A DNA stretch of 49,974 bases from Akkermansia sp. (lineage in GTDB: Bacteria > Verrucomicrobiota > Verrucomicrobiia > Verrucomicrobiales > Akkermansiaceae), in assembly GCA_017558555.1 (NCBI GenBank), contig JAFYUJ010000048.1, forward strand, positions 1 through 49,974. Reading direction: 5' to 3'. Both the position numbers and the translations under genes were made by a program. Of this stretch, positions 9,419-18,254 are shown one piece after another. The notes under the pieces are model-generated. The model searched no databases. It was not told the DNA's origin and saw nothing but the letters and a program-made list of their open reading frames with translations. Within the stretch, counting starts at the first letter, position 1. Every line of letters starts with the position of its first letter.

Positions 9419-10168
9419 ATGCACAAATTAGCGTCCTACTTCCTGCTCTGTATCGCGTTGCTGATGCCCCCGGCCCTGGCCATGGTGCCCGGCAACTGTT
9501 CACAAGCTATTGTAGGAATCACGGATGGATGGAATTCATCACATGTCACCCTGTCCCTGCTGGAAAGGCAGGCCAACGGGCAGTGGGTACGCGTGCTGGG
9601 GCCCATGCCGGGCCGATTGGGTCGCAATGGTTGCGTGTGGGGGCTGGGGCTGCACACCAACCCACGCAAAGCCACCGTCAAACGCGAGGGAGACGGCCGG
9701 ACCCCCGCTGGTATCTTTTCACTGGGCGGGCTGTGGGTCACCCACAAAACTCCCGTAAAACACCACAGAAGCATCCCCTTGGTCAAAGTCGGACCGCAAG
9801 ACCTGTGGGTCAGCGATATCAATACACCCCACCTGTATAATCGCTATGTACGCCTGGATCACCCTGCCAGCACAGCCTGGGAGCTGCGCGAACAAATGCG
9901 CCAAAATGACTACCCCCACAGCATTAAACTACTGATTTGCCATAACACCTGGGAAACGAAAGGTCGCCCCATTCCCGGAGCCGGCTCATCCATTTTCTTT
10001 CACATCTGGCGACGCGATGGTGCCGCCCCTACGGCTGGATGCACCAGCATGAACGAAGCACATCTGCGAGCCATCATTGCCAGGCTGAACCCAAACCTGC
10101 ACCCGGTATACATCATTCTCCCCCGTCAAGAGTATACAAAGATGAGACAACTTTGGCGATTGCCATGA
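9419..10168 (+). CDS. L,D-transpeptidase-like (YkuD-fold) secreted protein
   Basis: This 249-residue protein has a signal peptide (residues 1 to about 21). It carries the YkuD-type signature: GDGRTPAGIF (91-100) and a catalytic block with His195 (SSIFFHIW) and Cys208 (TAGCTSM). Enzymes with this fold form or edit 3-3 peptide cross-links in peptidoglycan, or attach proteins to it, in the periplasm. The HxnTxGC spacing matches the more compact YkuD relatives, so the exact reaction (cross-linking, anchoring or hydrolysis) is open. It is transcribed alone from a strong adjacent promoter and is followed after 48 bases by a secreted protein with its own promoter. Confidence 0.8.
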   Translation: MHKLASYFLLCIALLMPPALAMVPGNCSQAIVGITDGWNSSHVTLSLLERQANGQWVRVLGPMPGRLGRNGCVWGLGLHTNPRKATVKREGDGRTPAGIFSLGGLWVTHKTPVKHHRSIPLVKVGPQDLWVSDINTPHLYNRYVRLDHPASTAWELREQMRQNDYPHSIKLLICHNTWETKGRPIPGAGSSIFFHIWRRDGAAPTAGCTSMNEAHLRAIIARLNPNLHPVYIILPRQEYTKMRQLWRLP

Positions 10169-10180
10169 TAGTATTTTCTC

Positions 10181-10209
10181 TTGACTTTCAGGAATTGTTA
10201 GCGTAGAAG
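10181..10209 (+). promoter_or_regulatory. Promoter, leaderless geometry
   Basis: TTGACT (10181-10186), 17-base spacer, TAGAAG (10204-10209), then 7 bases to the ATG at 10217. Confidence 0.55.
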
Positions 10210-10216
10210 AGACGTA

Positions 10217-10693
10217 ATGCAACTTATCCGCATCATCCTTCCTGCATTGGCCCTGTTGTTTTCTGCAACATCCGTCTGCCATGCCGAACCTTACATTGAA
10301 GTAAGACTCAAAAAAGAGGATAAAGGCTCGGCTGTCATCATGACCAACAAGATTATAGCCGTAGCACTACACTCCTATCGTCTCAATGGCTCCAATGAAA
10401 TCATTGAATGCACCGTTGATACATTGGGTAATCACAGTTACCGCTTCTATGCCATGGTAGAGCAAGACGAAAGCCGCTCAGCAAAAGCTGTGCGTACGGC
10501 TCTGGGACAGTCTCGCAAACTGGATAACATCACCGACCACCTGCCCGCTCGCAAGTTCCCGGAAGGCGCATACAGCCACAACATCGAATACCAATTCACC
10601 GATCCGGATAAAGTGGTAAAATTCTACAAAAATATGCTCAGCGCATGGAAGGGCAATGCACCCTGTACCGTCCTCAAAGACATTGACGAATAA
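10217..10693 (+). CDS. Small secreted protein of unknown function
   Basis: This 158-residue protein has a signal peptide (residues 1-23, ending CHA). The mature part is mostly beta then alpha, with no motif I recognise. Residues 24-100 look like a small beta domain (YIEVRLKKEDKG, and IIECTVDTLGNHSYRFYAM). One Cys near residue 62 and one near the C terminus (APCTVL) could form a disulfide. It starts at an ATG placed 7 bases after a -10 box and ends 22 bases before the FKBP gene, so the two may be partly co-transcribed. Confidence 0.7.
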   Translation: MQLIRIILPALALLFSATSVCHAEPYIEVRLKKEDKGSAVIMTNKIIAVALHSYRLNGSNEIIECTVDTLGNHSYRFYAMVEQDESRSAKAVRTALGQSRKLDNITDHLPARKFPEGAYSHNIEYQFTDPDKVVKFYKNMLSAWKGNAPCTVLKDIDE

Positions 10694-10715
10694 CCTTAAC
10701 CGCACTTAAAACACC

Positions 10716-11546
10716 ATGAACAATACAAAACGCATCCTGACAGGCTTGGCGATTGCCGCCTTGGCTCCTCTTACTTTTGCTCAGACTCCCGCTCCCGTGG
10801 CAACTCCTGCTGCGGTGGCTACCCCCGCACCTTCACCTGAAGAAGTGAAGACGGTATTCTCCTACCTCATGGGGTACCGCTTTGGCCAGGATTTGGCCAT
10901 GCAGGCATCCACGCTCAAGATGGAAGACATTGACACAGAAACCCTCATCAAGGCCATTCAGGATGGCATGGTGAACCGTGTTGACCCCGAAATGGAAAGC
11001 AAGGATGTGAACGCTTGCATGCAGGCATTTGTGACCGAACTCCAGGCTCGCGCCACGGCAATTGGTGCTGAAAACCTGGCCAAGGGCAACGCGTACCTCG
11101 CAGAAAACGCCAAGAAAGACGGCGTAGTCACCACAGAATCCGGTCTGCAGTACAAGGTGCTCACCGAGGGCAAGGGCAAGAAGTACGATGAAGCCACAGA
11201 CGGCAAGAGCGCTCTGTGCAGCGTGATTTACGAGGGTCGCCTGATTGACGGCACCGTGTTCGACAAGACCGCTACCCCCATCGATATGCCGATTGACCGC
11301 GTGGTTCCCGGCTTCTCCGAAGCGCTCAAGCTCATGCCCGTTGGTTCCGAGTGGGAAGTGGTCATCCCCTCTGCTCTGGCCTACGGTGAGCAGGGCCCCG
11401 GCGTCATTGGCAACAACGCCACGCTGATTTTCAAGCTCAAGCTTGTGGACATCAAGCCCGCTCGCGGCACCCAAGGTAACCCCATCGAGCTGACTCCTGA
11501 GATGATTCAGCAGCTCCAGGAACAAGGCCTGCAGCAGGTGCAATAA
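10716..11546 (+). CDS. FKBP-type peptidyl-prolyl isomerase, exported (Mip/FkpA-like)
   Basis: This 276-residue protein has a signal peptide (residues 1-22), an Ala/Pro-rich linker, an FKBP N-terminal dimerisation domain (about 45-135) and an FKBP catalytic domain (about 145-250). The catalytic domain shows ESGLQYKVLTEGKGK, VIYEGRLIDGTVFDKT, VPGFSEALKLMPVGSEW and IPSALAYGEQG, which line the FK506-binding pocket in this family. It speeds proline isomerisation and acts as a folding helper in the periplasm. The final ~25 residues (LTPEMIQQLQEQGLQQV) are Gln-rich and may be flexible. A strong terminator follows within 30 bases. Confidence 0.95.
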   Translation: MNNTKRILTGLAIAALAPLTFAQTPAPVATPAAVATPAPSPEEVKTVFSYLMGYRFGQDLAMQASTLKMEDIDTETLIKAIQDGMVNRVDPEMESKDVNACMQAFVTELQARATAIGAENLAKGNAYLAENAKKDGVVTTESGLQYKVLTEGKGKKYDEATDGKSALCSVIYEGRLIDGTVFDKTATPIDMPIDRVVPGFSEALKLMPVGSEWEVVIPSALAYGEQGPGVIGNNATLIFKLKLVDIKPARGTQGNPIELTPEMIQQLQEQGLQQVQ

Positions 11547-11575
11547 TATTCCACGAATATCTTTCTCTTCTTTCG

Positions 11576-11606
11576 GCGAGGCAGAGTTTTCTCTGCCTCG
11601 CTTTTT
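11576..11606 (+). terminator. Rho-independent terminator
   Basis: A perfect 11-bp stem pairs 11576-11586 (gcgaggcagag) with 11591-11601 around a TTTT loop, followed by TTTTT (11602-11606). It ends the FKBP transcript. Confidence 0.9.
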
Positions 11607-11694
11607 ATTTCACACAACAGCGCTTGGTGCTCATCCACGTCATCCTTGAAGGATAAACGCAGGTGTTATTTTTAACAAGAGCATCTTTTTAAAC

Positions 11695-11723
11695 TTGAAT
11701 AATACAACCATAGCCACTAGAAT
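11695..11723 (+). promoter_or_regulatory. Promoter, leaderless geometry
   Basis: TTGAAT (11695-11700), 17-base spacer, TAGAAT (11718-11723), then 7 bases to the ATG at 11731. Confidence 0.65.
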
Positions 11724-11730
11724 GTAAGTA

Positions 11731-13137
11731 ATGAAAATTCATTTTTGTGGCGCAGCCGAGACAACAACCGGTTCCCAGCATCTGCTGGAGGTAAATGGCA
11801 TCCGCATTCTGCTGGACTGCGGCATGTACCAGGGACACCGTGAAGACCAGCTCCGCATCAACCGCGACTTTCCGTATTTTGACCCCGCGAGGGTAGATTA
11901 CGTCATCCTGTCCCACGCTCACATTGACCACTCCGGCAACCTGCCCAACCTGGTCAAAAAAGGCTTCAAAGGATTCATTTACACCACGTATGCCACACGA
12001 GATTTGTGTCAGATTATGCTGGCAGATGCCGCGCGCATCCAGGCAAGCGACTGCAAGTTCCTGAACAAAATGCACAAACGCAAGGGCGGCGAGGGCGAGG
12101 TCGCAGAAATCATTTACACCGAGCAAGATGCCGAGGCATGTCTTCGCCGATTCATCAACATCGGCTACGAAATGCCCTTCCCCATTGCACCGGGTATCAC
12201 GCTCACTTTCTACGATGCCGGGCATATTCTGGGTGCGGCCCAGGTTGTATTGGACATTGATGATAATGATGATGGGCAACACAAGAGGCTCCTCTTCTCC
12301 GGAGACGTAGGCCGTGGCGACAATGAGCTGCTGCGCGATCCTGTTGCTGTGCCGGATGTCGACATCATGCTGATGGAATGCACCTACGGCGGGCGCATTC
12401 ACGAAGCCCCCAGTCGCGATGACAAGACCTTCTGTGCCACCATTCGCGCCGCCATGAAGCGCGGTGGCAACGTCTATATCCCCGCCTTTGCCGTAGAGCG
12501 CACGCAGCAGTTGCTCTACCTGCTCAACCGTGCATACAAAGAGGGCACCCTGCCCAATTATCCCGTATATGTAGACAGTCCGATGGCGGTAAGTGCAACA
12601 GAAATTTTCCGCATACACCCGGAATGCTTCAACAAAGAAGTGTATGACTTTCTCTTTGCCCAGCGTTCGCCCTTCGAGTTCGAACAGCTGCACATGGTTC
12701 GCACCGTTACCGAGTCGCAACGCCTCAACAACCTGAGAGAGAAAGCTATCATCATCTCCGCCTCCGGCATGTGCGAAGCAGGCCGCATCCTGCACCACCT
12801 GAAAAATGGCATCAGCCGGGATAACAACACCATCCTCTTTGTGGGATACTGCGCTGCCAACACGCTGGGCCGCCGCATCATGGATGGCTCGCTGGAGGTG
12901 CGCATTCTGGGAGATTTGTATCCCGTGAGGGCTCGTGTGCATTCGCTTGATTCTTTCTCCGGCCATGCCGACCACAACGAACTCATCGACTATTTCAAAC
13001 GAACAGGCGGCAAGCGCAGCAAAGTATACCTTGTTCACGGCGAGCGAAGCTGCTCCGCCGCCATGAAAGAGGCTCTTACTGCCATTCACGATGGTGAGGT
13101 GCATGTAGCCAAACTCAATACCATCGTGACCTGCTGA
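11731..13137 (+). CDS. Metallo-beta-lactamase / beta-CASP ribonuclease-like protein
   Basis: This 468-residue protein matches the MBL-fold RNA-processing exonuclease family (CPSF73/YSH1-like). The zinc site HAHIDH lies at 62-67, with further ligands likely in GHILGAA and SGDVGRGD. The beta-CASP insertion starts near VERTQQLLYLL and ends with ISASGMCEAGRILHHL. The final metal motif FSGHADHNEL is near residue 410. These enzymes cut or trim RNA in the cytoplasm. Absence of a C-terminal RNase J domain and the length favour the CPSF-like branch over RNase J. It has its own promoter and stands alone. Confidence 0.92.
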   Translation: MKIHFCGAAETTTGSQHLLEVNGIRILLDCGMYQGHREDQLRINRDFPYFDPARVDYVILSHAHIDHSGNLPNLVKKGFKGFIYTTYATRDLCQIMLADAARIQASDCKFLNKMHKRKGGEGEVAEIIYTEQDAEACLRRFINIGYEMPFPIAPGITLTFYDAGHILGAAQVVLDIDDNDDGQHKRLLFSGDVGRGDNELLRDPVAVPDVDIMLMECTYGGRIHEAPSRDDKTFCATIRAAMKRGGNVYIPAFAVERTQQLLYLLNRAYKEGTLPNYPVYVDSPMAVSATEIFRIHPECFNKEVYDFLFAQRSPFEFEQLHMVRTVTESQRLNNLREKAIIISASGMCEAGRILHHLKNGISRDNNTILFVGYCAANTLGRRIMDGSLEVRILGDLYPVRARVHSLDSFSGHADHNELIDYFKRTGGKRSKVYLVHGERSCSAAMKEALTAIHDGEVHVAKLNTIVTC

Positions 13138-13156
13138 CGCGAGACATGATAGCAGC

Positions 13157-13185
13157 TTGCGCGCATAGCGCTGGAGTGATACATT
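13157..13185 (+). promoter_or_regulatory. Promoter, leaderless geometry
   Basis: TTGCGC (13157-13162), 17-base spacer, TACATT (13180-13185), then 7 bases to the ATG at 13193. Confidence 0.5.
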
Positions 13186-13192
13186 ACGAAGC

Positions 13193-15061
13193 ATGAACAA
13201 TCAAATCCGGATATACGGAGCCGCACTGGCAGCGAGCATACTGCTGAGCGCCTGTGGAGATGGCAGCAAAGGGAGCGCCACCCCCCGGGCCGCCGAAGAA
13301 TTTGCCGAGATTGCCCAAATCAAGCTGGATGAATCCGACGCCGCCGACAAGGAATGGAAAGAAGTCATCGAGCATTTTGAGAAGCACATGGACACTCGGT
13401 ATGCCTCATCCGAGAGCCGTTACACCATGTTGCATCTGGCTGCCATGTTCAACAAGGCAGAGTTAGTGCGGTGTCTCTTGCTGGATGGAGCTGATCCCAA
13501 CGCGACCACCCGTTACCCGGCGACCGATGGTGGCACCGAACCCGGTGAAGATACGGCACTTGAAATGGCGCTCATCGACATCGCGCAAACTCCGGCCGGG
13601 GCTGCGGGCATCATCGCTACCATCGATGCGTTGCTGCAAGGTGGGGCCAAAGCAGAAGTGAAAGGCACCCACAAAGGCGACTTAGCATCGACTGCCATTT
13701 CCCTGTGCGAATACGAGGAAGCCGTACTGTACCTGTTGCAACAAACGCCGCAGGCCAAACTGAAAGGATATGATGCACACATCCTGGCCGGTTGGAAAGG
13801 TTGGGCTCAAGTGTTGCAACATCTCATCCGGCAAAAAGCCATGACCCCCGAGGCGGCGAGCGAAGCTCTATACATGACAGCATGCGGAGCATTCAACAGC
13901 AAGGGGCAACACAATACCTGCGCGCAACAACTGCTGCAACAAGGGGCCGATATCAACACTCGCCAAAAAGACGAAAGCACCCCACTTTTTGCAGCGGCTG
14001 CCCTCCTGCAGCAGACAGAATCACAAGAGGCTTCACATGTGATAGACCTTGTCGAACTCCTGTTGCAACAAGGCGCAGATGCCTCCCTGACCGGCAAAGA
14101 TGAAGAATACCCCGGCTGCTGTGCCTGGGATTTGCTCCGCATGCACCCCTCCGCACTCGATGAACTGAAAAAACGAGGCATACAATTGCAAGAGCCCCCC
14201 ATCACATTCAGCGCCGGAGTCTCCCTGCTCTCCGATGTTTGCAAAGCGAAAATGCGCGATATGAAAGCCGATGATGTGCAGCCACATTTCAAGCGCATTG
14301 CAGCAATACTGACGCCGACGGAAGACATGAGCCAAAACCATATCTACCCCGAAGCGTTGGAAAATGCCATTGCCTTGCTGTGTGCAGCAGATGCAGCGCA
14401 GGCATCGGCAGCCGTAGCCGCCATGCCCCTGTGGAATGATTTAAAGCCTTGGCAACAGGAAAGCCACCAAACACAAGCCCTCCTCTCCGCCATCCGCAAC
14501 AACCATGAGCTTATCCTGCCACCAGAATTACTGCTGGGCACGGCCAACAAACTCATCGCAGCAGGGCAAACAGATGCAGCAGCCAGCCTGGTGGAATGGA
14601 TAGGGCGCAGCCCGCAAACCGAGCCACAATTGCAGCAGCTCACCCAATCTCCCCACCCGGCTATTCGTGCCGGAGCCTGGTCTGCCATCCTCTTGCAAAA
14701 GGAGCTACCGCTCCCCCGCGATGGCGAAATCCGCTACTGGATAGAGCAACACCCGGAAGCAAACAAAGAGACACCCGAACTCCAAAAAGCCCTGCTGCTC
14801 ACATCCCTGGAAGAATTGTGGTATGGCAACATGCCCAAGAACAAGCAAAAGCAACTCATTGAAGCCATGCGCGACATCGGCGCAGCCAAAGCCGCCGCCC
14901 AGTACGATAAAATTGCTCAAAACTTACTTAATCCGGATGTATTGGATGAAATCATGAGCCAGCCGGACGATTGGAAATTTGAGTTAGAAATCGCCACAGC
15001 TCAATTCATTTTGAAGAATGAGCAGGTGTTCCGACTTCCCCGGTCTGAAAATACAGATTGA
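13193..15061 (+). CDS. Ankyrin-repeat lipoprotein
   Basis: This 622-residue protein has a lipoprotein signal peptide with lipobox LLSAC (Cys21), so it should be lipid-anchored in the envelope. Ankyrin repeats are visible at about 80-105 (TMLHLAAMFNKAELVRCLL, DGADPN), 150-165, and 255-305 (STPLFAAAALL, LVELLLQQGADASL). The rest is helical, with a C-terminal region shared with the next gene: LLQKELPLP here and LQQKELPLP there. The two are therefore diverged tandem paralogs. The partner or ligand is unknown. The -35 box of the next gene overlaps this gene's stop codon. Confidence 0.8.
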   Translation: MNNQIRIYGAALAASILLSACGDGSKGSATPRAAEEFAEIAQIKLDESDAADKEWKEVIEHFEKHMDTRYASSESRYTMLHLAAMFNKAELVRCLLLDGADPNATTRYPATDGGTEPGEDTALEMALIDIAQTPAGAAGIIATIDALLQGGAKAEVKGTHKGDLASTAISLCEYEEAVLYLLQQTPQAKLKGYDAHILAGWKGWAQVLQHLIRQKAMTPEAASEALYMTACGAFNSKGQHNTCAQQLLQQGADINTRQKDESTPLFAAAALLQQTESQEASHVIDLVELLLQQGADASLTGKDEEYPGCCAWDLLRMHPSALDELKKRGIQLQEPPITFSAGVSLLSDVCKAKMRDMKADDVQPHFKRIAAILTPTEDMSQNHIYPEALENAIALLCAADAAQASAAVAAMPLWNDLKPWQQESHQTQALLSAIRNNHELILPPELLLGTANKLIAAGQTDAAASLVEWIGRSPQTEPQLQQLTQSPHPAIRAGAWSAILLQKELPLPRDGEIRYWIEQHPEANKETPELQKALLLTSLEELWYGNMPKNKQKQLIEAMRDIGAAKAAAQYDKIAQNLLNPDVLDEIMSQPDDWKFELEIATAQFILKNEQVFRLPRSENTD

Positions 15062-15086
15062 CAAAAGGTGTTTTTTCGCCTAAATT
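15058..15086 (+). promoter_or_regulatory. Promoter overlapping the upstream stop codon
   Basis: TTGACA (15058-15063, consensus) contains the TGA stop (15059-15061) of the upstream ankyrin gene. A 17-base spacer and TAAATT (15081-15086) follow, then 10 bases to the ATG at 15097. Confidence 0.65.
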
Positions 15087-15096
15087 GATTAGCGGA

Positions 15097-16479
15097 ATGC
15101 GTTCTACTCTCACACTTGTGCTTGCATTGACCACACTGCCCCTCTCGGCTGCAGGTGAGGTGGCTGAGTCTTCCGCCGCGCAACAGGCAGCACAAAACTC
15201 GCCTGATTTGCTTTTTCTGGCGGCCGATTTTCAGGGAGCTGCCACGGCTGAAGCCTTAGCAATGGCGCTGAAGCAAGGAGCCTCATTAAAAATGACCGAC
15301 CTCAAAGGAAATACGCCTTTGATTCTGCTCGCATCTGTGGTAGAGAAGGATTCCCGGAGCAAATCCGATGCGGGCTTCCGCAAGGCTCTGCATGACACCA
15401 TCATTCTGCTCATGCAGAATGGAGCGGATTGTCTGGTGGAAAACAACGCCGGTTGCAATGCGCTCTTCTTTCTGCACAGCGATGAGGAGCTGATGAAAAA
15501 ATTGCATCAGCTCAAGTTGATTCCCAGGGAGCTTTCGATTCGTATTCCCCACGAAGAATCAGCCATTTCCCGCTACATGCAGCTGCGCCTGGCTCAGGCC
15601 GGCTACAGCAAAAACCCGGCCAGCTTGGAATATCTGAAGCGCCGCTACTGCAAACCGGCCTACCCCCGAGTGCTGGACAAGCTGAAAACGTACCTGTCCG
15701 CAGAAACCAGCAGCCATATCCCGGCTGGAGAACTGCAAGACACGCTTGAATTTCTTCGCATGGCAGATGAAGAGGCCATTACAGATTACATTAACAGCCT
15801 GACACTGTGGGAACACGGGGAGCATTTCCTGGAAGAAATCCCGGAACGCATGTTAGTTGCGCTCTGTGACTTGAACTGGGACGTCACCCCGCAAAATCTG
15901 CAATTGGCATTGGATAAACTTGAAACGCTTCTTCCTGTAGAAGAAGGTGATATGATTGATTGCTATGCAGCCTATCCCATGGGGAGGCTCTTGGAAATGA
16001 TGCAGCTCAAGGATGCAGAAAAAACGCAAACGTTGCTCACCAAGTACACCCAGTCCCATGACCCGGACATGGCCTACACAGCCTATCGCATTATCTTGCA
16101 GCAAAAGGAGCTGCCTCTTCCGGAACCCGGTTCTCTGAGTGAAATTCTCAACCTCGCCAATGGCATAGAAGCCATGCCCGATGAGCAAAAACGCATCATG
16201 GAATGCGCCATTGTAGACGATGCGATGAGACGGGAAGAGTTAAAAAATATCACACCCGAGATGCTCCTGAGAGTGCAAGGCTACTACCGAGAGATGAATC
16301 TGGAGCCCTATGCCGCCATTCTTTCCGACATGATACGAGACAATCGTCTTATTACTCCGGAAGAAGGTCTGTACGAAGTATGCTCCGCTTACCGGGAAGC
16401 GCACACGACCTCACCCCGCATCGTGCTGGCACGCTACATTCTGGAGCACCCTGAGCTCTTTGTCAGAGAGACACCATGA
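15097..16479 (+). CDS. Secreted ankyrin-repeat protein, paralog of the preceding gene
   Basis: This 460-residue protein has a signal peptide (residues 1-19, ending LPLSAAG). Ankyrin-like repeats lie near 45-125: EALAMALKQGASLKMTDLKG, then NTPLILLAS, then ILLMQNGADCLVENNAG. The remaining helical part ends with the same layout as the upstream lipoprotein (ILQQKELPLP; then ARYILEHPELFV against AQFILKNEQVF there). A TTG at 15058 could extend the frame, but it lies in the promoter -35 box and would put residues before the signal peptide, so I start at 15097. Its stop overlaps the ATG of the next gene (ATGA), so those two are translationally coupled. Function unknown. Confidence 0.8.
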   Translation: MRSTLTLVLALTTLPLSAAGEVAESSAAQQAAQNSPDLLFLAADFQGAATAEALAMALKQGASLKMTDLKGNTPLILLASVVEKDSRSKSDAGFRKALHDTIILLMQNGADCLVENNAGCNALFFLHSDEELMKKLHQLKLIPRELSIRIPHEESAISRYMQLRLAQAGYSKNPASLEYLKRRYCKPAYPRVLDKLKTYLSAETSSHIPAGELQDTLEFLRMADEEAITDYINSLTLWEHGEHFLEEIPERMLVALCDLNWDVTPQNLQLALDKLETLLPVEEGDMIDCYAAYPMGRLLEMMQLKDAEKTQTLLTKYTQSHDPDMAYTAYRIILQQKELPLPEPGSLSEILNLANGIEAMPDEQKRIMECAIVDDAMRREELKNITPEMLLRVQGYYREMNLEPYAAILSDMIRDNRLITPEEGLYEVCSAYREAHTTSPRIVLARYILEHPELFVRETP

Positions 16480-17819
16480 CCCGACGGATTGTCACAAAGC
16501 TTCTGCTCTCGCCCTGGCGCATTCACACCATTTGCAGCAGCGCATTCATCGCAGCAAGCATTTTTATTTTATGGCCAAGAACGGCCCCCCGAGCCTGGCG
16601 CCTTGAGGCCGGTGATTATGCCGGCATTGTTATATCCGCATCTTTCCTGCTTTCTTTAGGGATTTTGCTCATTGTCTGCACCTCACTCCTGCTTAAACTG
16701 AAAAACAAGAAAGTCCTGGGACTCATTGCAAGCTGGCTGGGGATATGGGGTACAACCCTTACAATATTCATGCTGCTGGCCATGATAGCAGACCCCATGC
16801 CGCCCCGAAGTGAAGAGTTACCACAACCCATTCAACAATCGGATACGTTGCACATTCCGCACGACTACCTGGTTGGACCGGAAGCCCTGCTGATTCCCAT
16901 CACACCGGAGCACTACGATGCCCACACCATCATCCAAACTCCATCTCTGACGTTACTGGAAAAGGAACACCCTGCCATCTTTGAGCGCTACATCACCACG
17001 GCTCCCAGATGGGCACACAGCAGCGCTGATGACACATTCTACACAAAACCCGGTCATGTCGTCATGGAGCCCCCCTCAAGTAATAAGGGGAATCCCGGAC
17101 ACATCCACGTTGCGTTCCGCAGCATCGCAGAAGGCGAACCTGTGCCGGAAGGCTATGTTGTGGTACATCCCGGTGATGAGTTTCCTGCAAAAACAGAGGA
17201 ATCTCCACATATCCCAGATTTCGCATTGGACTTGGGCGGGAATCATTACTTACTGTTGGCTTGGCGCGGTGCAGCACACCAGGAAACAGCCTTCAAAGCC
17301 ATCAACGCCGCCATCGGCGCGGTGGAAGCACGTTTTGAGATACTTGCAGCCAACCCCAGTGCCGAAACAATCGAAAAAATGATTAAAGGCAAGCCCGACA
17401 CCTTGGGCAACACCCCGGAAATGCGGCTCTGTGAGCCCCCCGCCCAATACGGCACTTATCAGGCTGAAATCTTTGCCAACCCCGGAGAAGAAGGCACCAT
17501 CCTTCTCATCATCAAAGATTTGGAGAAAGGCGCAACTCTGCGCGTACTCAATTGCCCGGCGCAATATTCCAACAATGAAAACGAACTTTTCCGCCATGAT
17601 TTCCCGGGAGCTATGCCGGATTGGCTGAAGAAAACAGAATTCAACGCAGCTGAAACAAACCTCCCCGATGGAACTCCGCTCTTTGTCATCAGCAAAGGTG
17701 AGTCGCACCACTACTTCGGAGCTGCATTTGAAGTGTGGTTCAGCCCCGCAGGCAACCCCAAGCAACGCAAATTAATCATGCGAAGGTGCTACAAAGTCCA
17801 ACCTTACGAAACAAATTAA
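16476..17819 (+). CDS. Membrane protein of unknown function
   Basis: This 447-residue protein has three hydrophobic segments in the first 110 residues (about 20-36, 50-72 and 82-104) and a large soluble domain thought to lie outside the membrane. The soluble part has no motif I recognise. Its last section (about 315-440) is predominantly beta (GTYQAEIFANPGEEGTILL, ATLRVLNCP). It overlaps the stop of the ankyrin gene by four bases, so it is likely made together with it. No clear terminator follows. Confidence 0.7.
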   Translation: MTRRIVTKLLLSPWRIHTICSSAFIAASIFILWPRTAPRAWRLEAGDYAGIVISASFLLSLGILLIVCTSLLLKLKNKKVLGLIASWLGIWGTTLTIFMLLAMIADPMPPRSEELPQPIQQSDTLHIPHDYLVGPEALLIPITPEHYDAHTIIQTPSLTLLEKEHPAIFERYITTAPRWAHSSADDTFYTKPGHVVMEPPSSNKGNPGHIHVAFRSIAEGEPVPEGYVVVHPGDEFPAKTEESPHIPDFALDLGGNHYLLLAWRGAAHQETAFKAINAAIGAVEARFEILAANPSAETIEKMIKGKPDTLGNTPEMRLCEPPAQYGTYQAEIFANPGEEGTILLIIKDLEKGATLRVLNCPAQYSNNENELFRHDFPGAMPDWLKKTEFNAAETNLPDGTPLFVISKGESHHYFGAAFEVWFSPAGNPKQRKLIMRRCYKVQPYETN

Positions 17820-18017
17820 GCGCCATTCTTCCATTTTCTGAACGAAATCGGAAAAAAATGCTCACTTTTTTCTCCTCCGCAACGCCTGTTTCCCACCTCT
17901 AAATCTTGTGGCAGACTCTTCAGTCCCAGTTCTTCTCAAATTCCGCTCTTCCCCCACAAGGCAACGATTTGAACAGGGTTACACACAGTAACCATATCAA
18001 AATGACACTTTCAACAC

Positions 18018-18065
18018 ACACAACATATAGTGTAGTTTGAATCTTTTTCTACCTAGATGTTGTGC
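18018..18065 (+). promoter_or_regulatory. Pair of NrdR boxes
   Basis: Box 1 at 18018-18033 (acacaacatatagtgt) and box 2 at 18050-18065 (tacctagatgttgtgc) both fit the NrdR pattern xxxCxAxATxTxGTGx. They lie 32 bases apart, about three helical turns, the spacing usual for NrdR operators. NrdR is the ATP/dATP-sensing repressor of ribonucleotide reductase genes. Box 2 overlaps the -35 (TTGTGC, 18060-18065) of a candidate promoter whose -10 is TATACA (18083-18088). Confidence 0.75.
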
Positions 18066-18097
18066 AAAAAAAAGAGAGTGCGTATACAACTTTCTAC

Positions 18098-18126
18098 TTG
18101 AAACGGCGCGTCATTCGTGCTACATT
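18098..18126 (+). promoter_or_regulatory. Second candidate nrdD promoter
   Basis: TTGAAA (18098-18103), 17-base spacer, TACATT (18121-18126). Transcription from here would give a leader of about 120 bases. This site lies downstream of the NrdR boxes, so only the upstream promoter overlaps the operator directly. Confidence 0.45.
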
Positions 18127-18254
18127 GCCCATGTTCCTCGTGTACCCCGCGCGGTCAGTCAGGCGCAGCCCTGCATCAACCGCACCCGAAACACCGGGGT
18201 ACCCTCCAAGTCTCACAAAAAATCACAACACTAACCTACCAGCTCTCTACAGCT

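Larger units (their letters stand above)
17820..18254 (+). other. Intergenic region upstream of nrdD
   Basis: This 435-base stretch has no gene. Its first 180 bases are pyrimidine-rich without recognisable structure. From 18018 on it carries two NrdR-type boxes, two candidate promoters and a leader of about 120 bases before the nrdD start. A short ATG-initiated frame at 18131 overlaps the leader and could be read as a leader peptide, but I see no attenuation structure and do not call it. Confidence 0.6.

Noticed and set aside
18117..18254. 46-residue N-terminal extension of NrdD
   Set aside because: It runs through the promoter region and precedes the exact start of the ATP-cone.
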